From Argopecten irradians (Eukaryota > Mollusca > Bivalvia > Pectinida > Pectinidae): a stretch of DNA of 64,000 nucleotides. The stretch covers positions 19,841,255 to 19,905,254 of the forward strand of contig NC_091138.1 of assembly GCF_041381155.1 (NCBI RefSeq). The letters run 5' to 3'. Numbering within the stretch: position 1 is the first letter of the stretch; each line of letters starts with the position of its first letter. The position numbers were made by a program, and so were the translations under genes. This document shows, piece after piece, positions 1-10,810 of this stretch. Under the pieces are notes generated by a model, which was given only the letters and a program-made list of their open reading frames with translations, did not search any database and had not been told where the DNA came from.

Positions 1-242
1 CAGTCATCACGCAACAATATAAATAGTCCACATTGAATCATAACTAAATGACAATAGCACAACATCATTATCAAATATTACTACCGATGAAATGCTTCGA
101 GTGACAAATCTCCCAGGATCCATCGCTGGTGTCTTGCTACCAGAACCAAACCATATTTAGTTTGGTCAAAACTTTACAGTAAATAAAACTTACTGTTATA
201 GTGAACCGCGTAGGGTAGACTCCATTGGGCCAGTGGTGATAG

Positions 243-252
243 NNNNNNNNNN
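243..252. other. assembly gap (10 N)
   Basis: Ten consecutive N bases. The real distance between the flanks is unknown, and bases 1-242 may not be directly adjacent to what follows. Confidence 0.99.
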
Positions 253-1180
253 AGTAAGCATGTAATCATTCGTAGTTTGTCCGCTCAGGAAGATTGATAC
301 GGGTTAGTTCTTAGGAAATTGAATACGTGCGGCATTATTATTGTGTGTTGTGATTTTGTTTTCATGAATTAACACTGCTTGTGGTTTATGTCGATGTGGG
401 TCATGAGTTGTGGGTTACCGGACTTCTGTGGGATGATGATAGCTCAGTGGCGGCGTATTGTATATGTCGGTGCGGTAGAGTTGGAGGGGATAAAACCACA
501 AATGAGGAACAGGAGATAAAAAGATTACCATCAGTAAAATGGCAACGGGGGGCATATGGACACATGTGGCGATGGGGTTTGGGGGGGTGGGCTGAGTGGA
601 TGTTGGGGAAGGATTCGGCAAGGCATTGACAGGGTTCGGTTGTGGATGTTTGGGATGATGATGCTAGCCTGGGCAGGTTTGGTTGTGCACTCGTTGGTGG
701 GTGGGTGGAAATAGGGTAAATCAATTAGGAAAGTGTTTAAGTCATTTATCCTTGGCGGTAGGGAGCACGTGCAAGGAAGGCGGGGGGGGGGTGGGGAGAG
801 GTAACAGTTGGGGGCACGTGAGGATAATGCAGTGGGTATTAACACAAAGTTTGGAGGGTGCATCGTGATTTATAACATGGGGACGAGCGATGCGGGGGAC
901 ACTTTGGGATGGCTTTTGCTGTTAGGCTGCTCGTTAGGTTTTGGATGTTGTTTGCTTGCCTTCTTGGGTGTATGGTGGCAAGTAGTTCATGGTGTTGCGA
1001 ATAACACCTTCCATGGGGGGGAAAAGTAGGAGTGGGGGTGCGGGGTTGCCGAGGGGTTTGCGTGGATGTATTGACCATTGGGGGTTTGAGGGTATAAGTA
1101 GTGATCATCTAGTTCTTCGGAGTTAATGTACGCAAGGCGCAGCTGCAAAGGTGAGGGGAGAATAGTGCCCCCCCCCCTCG
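253..1180. other. G/T-rich low-complexity block, no supported gene
   Basis: The plus strand is strongly enriched in G and T, with long G runs near 780-800 and 1014-1022 and a C run near 1167-1176. Several overlapping open frames occur on both strands, but they encode biased Pro/Ser/Thr or Gly/Trp strings with no domain character. I read them as products of base composition. The block abuts the assembly gap. Confidence 0.6.
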
Positions 1181-4100
1181 GGTATTTGGCTCTTAAATTC
1201 CAGTCAAGTACTTGGGGAAAAGTCGCATGTTTAACTTTGTTAGGTGTGGTTGAACTTTCAGATAAATAAACACATCTGAATCGGTTTAGGGCAAAGAATA
1301 TTTATCAGCTCAAGGTTTGTTAATGTCCTAACAAATTTTGGTGGAGCGGAATGGTCTGCTTAGAGGTTCTATTCTATAGACGTATGAAATTAAGTATGCC
1401 ATTGAAGCATCGAGGTCTTTGAGGTACAGAAGTGTATACAGTTTTACGGTACCATGTATCGTGGCGTTAATTGGGATTTGGTAATAAGGAAGTTCCTTAT
1501 TATGGGAGTTCAGTTGACAAAACTGTTTTAATGAAAGTGTCAGTTAAAATATTGATATGGGTTCTGGTACCATGTGTATATGATTGGCCATATTACCTGT
1601 ATAGGATACTTTTACGTTGCTCATTTTACTGTATCCTTGATGACTAGTGATTCCACTTAACTGAACCAGGACATGCACACAAACTCCATATTTGACATGT
1701 ATTTTGTTGAATCTATTTATGTATAATTCCACATGTTATATGTGGGAATAGCCTTCCACATCATTGATATAACGCTTTGAAATGGCTAAATCCATACTTA
1801 AAATATGTCACAGTGGTTGAGCCTAATAGAAAACTTTCCGTTGAGTTGATTTCTACCTGTGTATATATTGTTAAGGGAAGAAGCTTACACCAGTTTAGAG
1901 TTGGTCAAATGAAAGGGATGGACGGGGAAGGGGGGCTTTGAAATCTTGGGCTACTATAAACAATTTGCTGCATACTTTTGTGGAATAATCTATCAACTGG
2001 GGAAGTGGGTTAGTAATTAATAACACATATAGACATGTGTGTTAAGTATTTGAAAAGGCACGTTAAACAAGGGAAGGTGGTTTTTGAAAAATCATAGAAA
2101 AATGTTTAGAGATTGAACATTAATTGTGCTGATCGGCCAGCTCATTGTTCAGGTAGTTTAATACTGAGCAATTAAAACAGGTTGTTTTCTTTGGTTAGGT
2201 TCGGGCGCCCCATTTAACTGGGCGACAAAGATCGACCACTCATCAACACTTTCCACACTCGTACACTTTGATGAAGATCTCATCCTACTTTACATTAAAT
2301 CTTCAATTTTTGATCTATGCGGAGTAGGTTTTTACTTTTACTCCTTTCAGGTGCTGTGGAAAGGGATTTGTGACACAGCAATTACACAGGCGTCCATCTG
2401 TCGGGGCTCCCTAATCGATAATATCTCCAAAAAGACATTTTGTTTATAATGACGTATATTGATTTTTCTCAAGAAATCTGTAATTGTTTCTTTAAGTCAA
2501 AACTTAACATTGAGTAACAATGTATTAGACCTGTTTGCCATATGTTAATAGTATTTGAAATTTGTTTTTATTGATTTAGCAATTTCTGCTCATTTTATTG
2601 TTCACATCAACAATGATGTAAACAAAACAAAGTATTGTTTCGCTCTTTTGAAATATTGACTACAGACATACTGACGGTTTTTAAGCATTGAACATGACTT
2701 TTGTTGCTGTGATTCAATCAGTTATAGTCCATTTATCTTCTTTTGTTGATATTACTCATTGTGGAGGAAACCAAAGGAATAAATCTTATCGCCAAAAATA
2801 GGTTAGACTAAGTGTGTTGAGGAGCGTTTAGAGTAAAAACTTTATCGCACTGCGGAGACTGGGTGTCCTTCGCCAACATACGAAATAGCATAACAATACC
2901 TACAAAATGTGTTACTAATTGTCTCCGTATGACAGAGTCCCCCAAATATAGAAACACCCCGATATACTCTAGATGATACTCACGCCCCCGCCTGTGTACC
3001 CCCCCAAACACCTTGCTGCCGCTACCCCACTCCTATCGTACGCTTCCCCTTGCCCACCCGCTTTAATAGCCCATACTAACTCACGTTGGCCCCTACTCTG
3101 TGAAAGTATTTTACTTGAAATTGTTGGTACTTTGGTGGATTGTAATGGTCTTCCAGAAGAAATTAGTCAAATTCATTTGACAGTCCTTAATAAAATATGT
3201 GTAGACTTAGAGTAAGACTTCCAGTTAAAATACAGTGGTAATTATTTTGTATATAAATTGTTCAACTCTGACAACAGTCTTCAAATTTAAAATAGGTTAC
3301 CTTCGAGAAATTTTACTGTAAAAAAGTAACGGTCCTAACTTATTTATGTTGACTAAAAGTGAAGGGAAAGGGCCATCCATAAGAGACGGTCTACCTTTCC
3401 GCATTTACAGTTCTCCTGAGAAACACATAGATTGGTCTATATAATATACAGGCACCGTAATAAATATGAAGTGTTGCGCTTATTGAAGTTTGATCTGTTG
3501 TCAGACCTCGGTCCAACTGCTGCATATGTTCCAGTCTACACGACACTGACATAACCCATGTGTCGAAAAATTAGCCTCATTCCTGTCCGACTCCCATCCC
3601 CGTTATTATCTGAAAAAGCTACGTCCCAGGTAACGAGGCCCACCTCTCCGGAGAAGCACGGGCCAAAAAAACTTCACCACTGTGCCAGGACAACTCCAAA
3701 TATCTTATTGATAAAAATTGGATGATCTAAAAAAGCATTTAACCTTAATTTTCCTGTGAAAGGAAAACAAATACAAATGGGGATTTAGCAATGGGGCTGT
3801 GTGCCCAGAAGCTTTAGGCTTTAGTGAATATAGAAGATACCTAATGAGTATTATGATTGAACCTGGGGTCCTGTATTTACAGTGCTAGGGAAGACTCCAG
3901 TCTGACTGCAGATTAACCCTTCTCATTTGTCTACTAAGTTTGTCTAAATTAAATTGGCTTTTTGCTGTACCTTGACTGTAATATAATTACAGGCCAGTGT
4001 TGTGTATGTAGTCGGTGCACACGAGGAGCTTTAATTAGATAGCATGAGGTAAAGGCAAAACAGGAGATGCACATGCACTGTAGGTACTCTGAACGTCGTG

Positions 4101-6251
4101 CGGTCTCAAGCATCACTGATGATAGAATCTTATTGGCTCCAAAGCAGTATGGAAGAGAAACAGCGAAATTTGTGAACAGACCACAGGGTTTTTCCTGTAT
4201 GTCAATAATGTTCTAACAAGATCAATTTATAAATGTTTGACAGCTGAAAATTGACTTAACATCAGTTTGCAGATCCTCAATTGAATATCATCAATTTGTG
4301 GTAGAGGAACATCCATGTCTGCATTAATGGGGTTTAACATGGTGCTGTAGGCTACTGTCTTAACCGCACATTATATATCTTATTATGTTTGTTTCCTGTT
4401 ATGTACAGAGACTCCAAGATATCTAACGAGTTTTGTTTTTTACAAATATATGTAAATGAGTAATAACATTTGATAAATTCAGACACATTAGAGTATTTTA
4501 TAACATAGGAGTACAGGTGATGTATTGCCTATACTAGAAAAGCTGAAACAGTATATAATTCTGTTATCTTTAATTATGTTCATATGATACAATATCTTTT
4601 ATGATAGTTATCTCAATTGCTATTTTCTCTTGTTTAAATGGTCCTTTGGTCCTTATTTTATAACTTTTATATATATATTGTCTTGTTTAAATAACAGCTT
4701 TATATAAAGACCCTTACGAGTAAAAAGAATATCAAATATATTAAACGTGAGATTTACATGTTTTAAAGCAGAGAGAGTTACGATAAAACAATATATCAAG
4801 ATATCTGCAATATGTTTTTTTTATAACGAACTTTGCTTGTAACGAAATATTTTTTTTTATCCCATGAGGTTCGTTATAACCATGTATTTTAAGAAAAAAA
4901 TTGATATGTAGGTGCTGGGTCTAAATTACTATATGGTCAAAATGGCAAAAGGCAATTTATATCCTGTCATGGGATTACTCTGATAACATGAAAATACACA
5001 AAATTAATTGGTAAATTTGATTTAACCTATATGACTCATTTATAATAATGAGTGTTATTTTTATGGAATTACCTAGATTCCACCTCAATATTGTTAAGGT
5101 CACATACCAGTATCTGTAGACATATAGAAACAGGATGAGATAATTCTTGTAATTCCATAATGACAGCCGTTTATCTCAGCTATTTCTTTAATCAACCTTT
5201 CTCAAGCAATGATAATTACCCTTTTGATCATCAAGGAATATTCCCTAATGAGCCCTAATCGAGAGAAACTTGCCAAATATTTCCTATAATCATTTGAAGA
5301 CCTTTTTAACTCGCATTGGTGTGTGGAATCTTTATTTCAACAACATAATCGTTAAAGTTTGTGCTGTTTGAGTTACGAGATATTTCAGCTTAGAATTTTG
5401 AAATGATTAATGTGTATGGCGGGTAAAGTAAAGTTTTAGTCTGTGTGGTACTCTTACATAGGACTAGCTGTTAGGGCCGGGCCATCCCTGTCTAAGATCT
5501 GGATTTCATTTTACTTAAGATGTTGTCAATTATCAGATAATTATTTATTAACACAATCAAAGGAAACGCTGCATGTTTAACTTGTGCCAGAGTAAAAATG
5601 TCAAAAGAATCCCTTTCTTTTTAAGTTTAACATTCTTCTAGCAAGGCTGGGATTTTCTCAAGCAGGTTTTTCTTATCTTTAGAACATTCGTTTAAGTAGA
5701 TAAATAAATTTTGTCTTGTAAATTTTCCCTTTGGACATAAAAGACTTAAAATTTACTGTGAGTTTAGGGACTAGATTAAATTAAGCCATTAAAAATGAAA
5801 GGATTCCCACAATCAGATTTTGCCTGTGGTGGATGATACTGGACCAGCTAACAGCCCTATTTAGTGCCAACATGTAGCAACTTATAATTTTTAATTCGTG
5901 TCTTACAAACCTTTAATGAATTTCTAGGTCACTTAAGATGAAATGTCTTGTTGTGGTTGTCTTTCATCTGGCAATGTTGTTCAGTTTACAATTTTGATTT
6001 CTGAAAAGGTCCAGGATTCCATGGTCATGGTACCAGAGGGGTGCAGCCAAAGTTGGTTTTGTTGATTACTTGCTTTTCAAATGTTTATTCACATGAATGA
6101 TGTTTTAGAACTGAAATGCGTCCGTTATGATATTCAATATATTTTCTAAATGCTTTAGTATTTCCATTGTGGTTTTAGTAAGTTTTCACTTTTGTTAGAG
6201 AAAGAGGATTTTATCCTGCAAATGATAACTAGGTCAACCTGAAAAATAGAT
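1181..6251. other. non-coding stretch, one doubtful exon
   Basis: AT-rich sequence with frequent stops in all frames. The only coding-like patch is the candidate exon at 3070-3211, listed separately. Near 4825-4895 a degenerate inverted TTCGTTATAAC-type motif may be debris of a pogo-like transposon. I see nothing else. Confidence 0.5.
3070..3211 (+). CDS. doubtful isolated coding exon
   Basis: A 142-bp open segment lies between a pyrimidine-rich 3' splice site (ending TTTAATAG) and a good 5' splice site (TTAGA|GTAAGA). Its frame encodes a leucine/isoleucine-rich peptide that looks helical (contains ILLEIVGTLVDCNGLPEEI). Upstream in the same frame the peptide is proline-rich and not protein-like, which fits a real exon boundary. 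No partner exons were found nearby and I recognise no family. It could be a chance open frame or pseudogene debris. Confidence 0.22.
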
Positions 6252-6607
6252 CACTTGTACTGTAAACGGTGTGTTAGGGAATCACGAAAATAAACCCACA
6301 TCACACTTGTACTGTAAACGGGTGTTAGGGAATCACGAAAATAAACCCACAAGACACTTGTACTGTAAACGGGTGTTAGGGAATCACGAAAATAAACCCA
6401 CATGACACTTGTACTGTAAACGGGCGTTAGGGAATCACGAAAATAAACCCACATGACACTTGTACTGTATGTGGGTGTTAGGGAATCACGAAAATAAACC
6501 CACAAGACACTTGTACTGTAAACGGGTGTTAGGGAATCACGAAAATAAACCCACATGACACTTGTACTGTAAACGGGTGTTAGGGAATCACGAAAATTAA
6601 CCCACAA
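6252..6607. repeat. 51-bp minisatellite, 7 copies
   Basis: Seven nearly identical 51-bp units, each containing CACTTGTACTGTAAACGG and GTTAGGGAATCACGAAAATA. The period is divisible by three and the unit lacks stops in one minus-strand frame, giving an open 17-residue repeat (core YFRDSLTPVYSTSV). Copies differ by single bases without a synonymous bias, and there is no flanking gene structure, so this is read as non-coding. Confidence 0.95.
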
Positions 6608-7466
6608 GTGACTGTTTAGATACAGGTAAAGTGGAACTGTTTAGATACAGGTAAGGTGTAAGTACACAAGTTTAGATCATGAAATTAAATCTCTACAAAA
6701 ACATGCTAAATGTACAAAAATGTGAAATTAAATCGCTGCAAAAATATTTTGGTTTGCTGTAATTATTTAATGAAAGAAAGGATAATTCATCACTAAATTC
6801 AAAATACCTAACCCATCAATACATTAATGATACAGACAATTGGATATCAATTAAATAGTTTATTGTCATTTTCATTATGATCAATGTTATACATGTATCA
6901 ATGAAATTTTCTCTGTACAACACTACCCAATATCCCCTCTTCTTACCCTATTTAGCCCTCTTACCCACACCCCAAGTATTCCCTCTCCATACCCTATTTA
7001 ACCCTCTTTCCCCCACCCCCACCCCCACCCCAAGTGTTCCTTAAAACTCATCCTCTCCTTATTCACTAATGTCATATTGTGCTTTCTATATATAATTCAG
7101 TCATTCTGTCTTGCAAATCACAGTTCTTTCCAAATGGAAGAGTCCACAAGCACACAAAATGTATTTGATATTTGAAGTTATTTTGAAATTCTCCTGCTGT
7201 CTTTATCCTGGAATACCATTTGATTTACATTCCAATGTTTATCTGATGGTATCACTGTCAGTATTCCATATAGCATCATTGATGAAATATTTTCAATTTC
7301 CATGAACAAAAGCATAAAATTCCGAAAAATGAAATAATGGTTATTTAAGGTGAATAAATCATTGAAAATTTTTAAACATATTCACATTGATGTTATGATT
7401 GTTACATATCCATCCAGGCAAATCACTATTTCACAGTATTCTCAAACCACAGGAGCCAGAGGTATG
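6608..7466. other. non-coding stretch 3' of the BTB gene
   Basis: Short 20-bp duplications occur at 6610-6655 and C-rich runs at 6920-7040. TTTATT at 6859-6864 reads AATAAA on the minus strand and is a candidate poly(A) signal for the BTB gene, although far from its stop codon. No gene is seen. Confidence 0.45.
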
Positions 7467-7467
7467 G

Positions 7468-7627
7468 TTACAAATCCTTAAACAATTTTACTTTTTGGCT
7501 CATTCTCATAATTTTCTTCAAGATCCACAAAGATTTGACGCCTTTGCGTGAGTATTTAGCACTATCTGTAGCTTTGTAAGGTGTATGAAGGTCATACAGA
7601 TCAACACCATGTTGGTTCCTGTCACCT
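7468..7627 (-). other. possible alternative C-terminal coding of the BTB gene
   Basis: The BTB frame stops at 7622, but the +1 frame overlapping its end stays open to 7468 and encodes about 52 residues of ordinary composition (contains GVDLYDLHTPYKATDSAKYS). The junction sequence CTACAG|GTGACA could act as a 5' or a 3' splice site. An alternative terminal exon, a frameshift or pure chance are all possible. Confidence 0.25.
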
Positions 7628-9124
7628 GTAGCCGTGGGCATGATGGACCTCTGCTTTCTTAGAGCCAGGGTTTCCAAAAGCGTTATTAGACACTATGTTT
7701 TGCACTAGATTCATTGCGGGTGGCATCGTAGGTGTACCTGACGCAGACTGAAGAGCACTTGCCGCTGTCGAACTTCGCGAGTCGCCATTCTGGCTACGAG
7801 ACATGTTATTACTGTTTAAGATGGCAGTGGACGGAATGACTCCCGCAGTCATGGGTACAGTCACTGGGTCCGTATTACGAATCACATTTGGCCGAACACT
7901 TTGAACAAGTTGAGAGGAAGTTAGATTCTGAACGAAACTCACCGGTTGATTATTTAAGCTTTGAACAAGAACACTGTGATTGAGAATGTTTTGCTCCATG
8001 TTGGAGTGCGACAGTTGATTGGACGACATGGTGCCATTGACCATGTTTGATTGCAAGTGATGAAGGTTTGATATCTGATCTGTTGACTGAGCCCGACTCG
8101 ACAGAGCACTTGGTGTAAATGATCGGGATTGATAATGGCGTGGCGTATACTGCAATCCGACAAATTCTTCCTTAGCTTCAGGTAAGTCTTTAAAACAATG
8201 ATAGTGCACAGCGTTACTAACCAAAACCTGCACTTGGGGAAAGTTTTTGAATGCGCCATTCTTCTGAAGTTGATAGAGAATGCGTCTGTGAAGAAATGGG
8301 TAGCGTATGTTGACAAGTATGTCCTCGATGAGAGTTTTGTCACTAAGATTGTTTTTCTTCATCCAGTCTGTCGCGGAAGTGAGGATCAAATTCTCCTCTG
8401 CCATGCAGTCATCTGACCGAATCAGGTCGCATACAAGTTGCCAACTGCATGTTTGCCACCGGTCGGATTGCACAAGCTCCTTGAATTTGGCACACAAGAC
8501 TTTGAACGATAAATCCCGTATGTCCTCAGGGAATAAGTTACACTCATAAAGATCACAGACCACCTCGACTTGAAATCCACGAATGTTTTCGTAAACTCCC
8601 ATCATATTGTGTAGTATTTGAGTTACGTAACTCTGACAATGATGTACTAGAGACTTGACAGAATATTTCGCCGCCAGCTTGTGAAGTGGGAGCACGTAAT
8701 CACGATGAAGCCAAACAGCACCGCTGTATATAAAATAGAGAAATCGACTAAACACAAGACTACACTCAATAGACTCGTGTAGGCACAAGGACGGTTTTTC
8801 ATCCGATTCCAAACCACTTGTTTCGTTTAATAATGCAGCTAGAGTATCACTTTTCATTCCCAATATCATTTTATGGCCATTGAACACAAATTGGCCATCG
8901 TTGACATTAAGAATGACATCACTCAATGTTTCGTTGTCAAAAAGTGATTCAAACGACTGTGTTGTTTTCACTTTTTTACTTCCATCATTGATATTGTCAG
9001 CGTTGATTTCCTCCGGCCCGTTTTCTGGGGGCTTGGATGGGTCAGGATAGTGTTGGCCGCTTGGACTGAACCTTTTCATTCTCTGACAACTGCATCTTAC
9101 CACAAGGCCGGCGGAAGTGTTCAT
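7622..9124 (-). CDS. BTBD17: BTBD17-like BTB/BACK domain protein
   Basis: Intact 500-residue frame. A BTB/POZ fold spans about residues 60-170 (LSDVILNV, GHKMILGM, LPLHKLAAKYSVKSL), then a BACK domain at about 180-290 (SDRWQ, LIRSDD, ending NIRYPFLHRRILYQLQ). Order and signature segments match BTBD17 as I remember it (SDVVLRV; PLHRLATKYGVSSL; IRYP...LFQLQ). BTB domains mediate dimerisation and often recruit CUL3; this protein's role is not established. Residues 330-500 are a Ser/Asn/Gln-rich disordered tail where vertebrate BTBD17 has a further folded region. The ATG is preceded in frame by TAA 12 codons upstream, so the start is firm; Met16 is an alternative. No signal peptide is apparent, unlike vertebrate BTBD17. 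Other BTB-BACK proteins such as BTBD3/6 fit less well. Confidence 0.85.
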   Translation of the reverse strand: MNTSAGLVVRCSCQRMKRFSPSGQHYPDPSKPPENGPEEINADNINDGSKKVKTTQSFESLFDNETLSDVILNVNDGQFVFNGHKMILGMKSDTLAALLNETSGLESDEKPSLCLHESIECSLVFSRFLYFIYSGAVWLHRDYVLPLHKLAAKYSVKSLVHHCQSYVTQILHNMMGVYENIRGFQVEVVCDLYECNLFPEDIRDLSFKVLCAKFKELVQSDRWQTCSWQLVCDLIRSDDCMAEENLILTSATDWMKKNNLSDKTLIEDILVNIRYPFLHRRILYQLQKNGAFKNFPQVQVLVSNAVHYHCFKDLPEAKEEFVGLQYTPRHYQSRSFTPSALSSRAQSTDQISNLHHLQSNMVNGTMSSNQLSHSNMEQNILNHSVLVQSLNNQPVSFVQNLTSSQLVQSVRPNVIRNTDPVTVPMTAGVIPSTAILNSNNMSRSQNGDSRSSTAASALQSASGTPTMPPAMNLVQNIVSNNAFGNPGSKKAEVHHAHGYR

Positions 9125-9216
9125 GTATGGCGTTGGCCTTCGTTTTGTCAGCAGTGGTTACCTTCTCTGGTCTACACTACTGCCTAGAATACACCACTCA
9201 CCTCACAGTGTCAAAT
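9125..9216 (-). promoter_or_regulatory. 5' UTR segment and 3' splice site of the BTB gene
   Basis: On the minus strand a long T-rich tract ending TTATCATTTCAG precedes base 9216, a near-ideal 3' splice site. About 92 bases of 5' UTR then lead to the ATG at 9124. A non-coding first exon, and hence the promoter, should therefore lie at higher coordinates. I could not place it. Confidence 0.5.
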
Positions 9217-10652
9217 CTGAAATGATAAAAAAAAATCCAAGCTCTAATTGAATGTAAATCTTGATAAAAACACATATATGAAATTTAAGTTGCACTAAAT
9301 TGATTGTGCATCAAAGTTTAACAGTTGAAGTGTGTCAGGCAAAGCTAGATAGACAAAGACGTTTTACGATGTCAGTGTGTGTTTAAAAGTGGAAGAATTG
9401 CTAATCCATTACTTTGAAGCCTGTCACAAATAGAGCCCCACATACTTCACTTAGACGCAGTAGGCTGAACAAATCTCACATTAATTTGCCCTTTTGAAGA
9501 CGTCCCAAACTTTTTACTCCACGTACATAAATGTCATATCCAGTGTGTGATTTTGTGTAAGGTACACCTTTAGATATAGTCCCAAAGAAATGTTTCTGTG
9601 ATATCAAGCTGGAAATATCACCTGCTAGAGATGAGTATTAAATTGTTTGGGAGAGAGGTCTGTGTTAGGGGTTCTGTGGGAGCACTGGCGATATACTCCT
9701 CACGCAGTCCTATATATGTACAGTTCATCAGTCACATGATTAAGACATGATGTCAGTTAATTAACACTCTACAATCAATAATATATGCAAAATAAAATCT
9801 TGTCTGGCTGTGCAAGCTGATGAATGCATGTGTAGGATGGAGAACTTGAAATTAATATCCTTCCCTCTGCTGTGAACCCTTCACCCTCCCTCCCTCTTTT
9901 CCACCTCCCCTCCCTCCTCTCCACCCTCTTTCCCTCCCCTTTCCATCTCTCTCCTTCCCGCCTGCCTGTCAATGCACCACTGAATCCTCACTCCCTTGGG
10001 GACCCCACATGCACTTTTGGTTCTCACAAAGGCATTAATTTTTCCAAACTGCCCAGGTTACAACCAATTACAGAGAAATGCATAGCTTTGTGCATTGGGT
10101 ATTTGAAATAAATTTTCTACTTCTACAGAACAAAACGTGACATTTTGACATGGGGGTGGAAAGGGAGGCTAATTATGTTATCACTGTCTGATGGAAAAAT
10201 GGAGAGGAGGGTTGTCACATAATTCAGCCTAATCATCAGCAAGTTAATTATCTCGTTAACACACCTGAACTTCACAGGTAACGTGATATGTCATTAATCA
10301 GAATTAAATTGTTCCAGTTTTGTGTTTCTATACAGCTGCTAACAGATCCATATTGAGATAGAATCACAGAAATATAAGTGAAGCAATAGTTTATGGCTAC
10401 TTTTCCTTCCACTTCAGATAAAACTGCTTGGCTTGATACCGTTCACATAAATATCTTTTTATTTCACAGTATCGGTAATTTCCTCAAGTTAGGTCCTGTA
10501 CAACAACCTGGGTGTTCTATAATCTATACGCTAGATATGGAAAATTTATTCCTAATACCTTTATATCATAACTCCTTAATATCGTCATTTTTCAATAAAT
10601 ACTTCATCCTGCAGAATGTTATTATGTACAGCAGTCTGTATAAATAACTCCC
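9217..10652. other. upstream of the BTB gene, no gene seen
   Basis: Intron or promoter-side DNA of the BTB gene. A pyrimidine-rich CCCTCC tract occupies about 9880-9965. Open frames here are low-complexity Pro/Ser or Arg/Glu-Gly strings and not convincing. Confidence 0.4.
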
Positions 10653-10810
10653 TTGTATAATGCAGAACAGAGCAGTATAAGTTTTGTATAATGCAGAACA
10701 GAGCAGTATAAGTTTTGTATAATGCAGAACAGAGCAGTATAAGTTTTGTATAATGCAGAACAGAGCAGTATAAGTTTTGTATAATGCAGAACAGAGCAGT
10801 ATAAGTTTTG
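10653..10810. repeat. 31-bp tandem repeat, 5 copies
   Basis: Five near-perfect 31-bp units with core TATAATGCAGAACAGAGCAG. A minus-strand open frame crosses it, but the period is not a multiple of three, so the peptide merely cycles through frames. Confidence 0.95.

Noticed and set aside
4825-4895. Inverted AACGAACTTT / TTCGTTATAAC motif as a transposon end
   Set aside because: Too degenerate and no second terminus or TA duplication could be found.
6251-6607. 118-residue minus-strand repeat protein
   Set aside because: It is the translation of the 51-bp minisatellite, with no gene structure around it.
8198-8549. Plus-strand ORFs at 8198-8416 and 8307-8549
   Set aside because: They are antisense shadows of the BTB gene.
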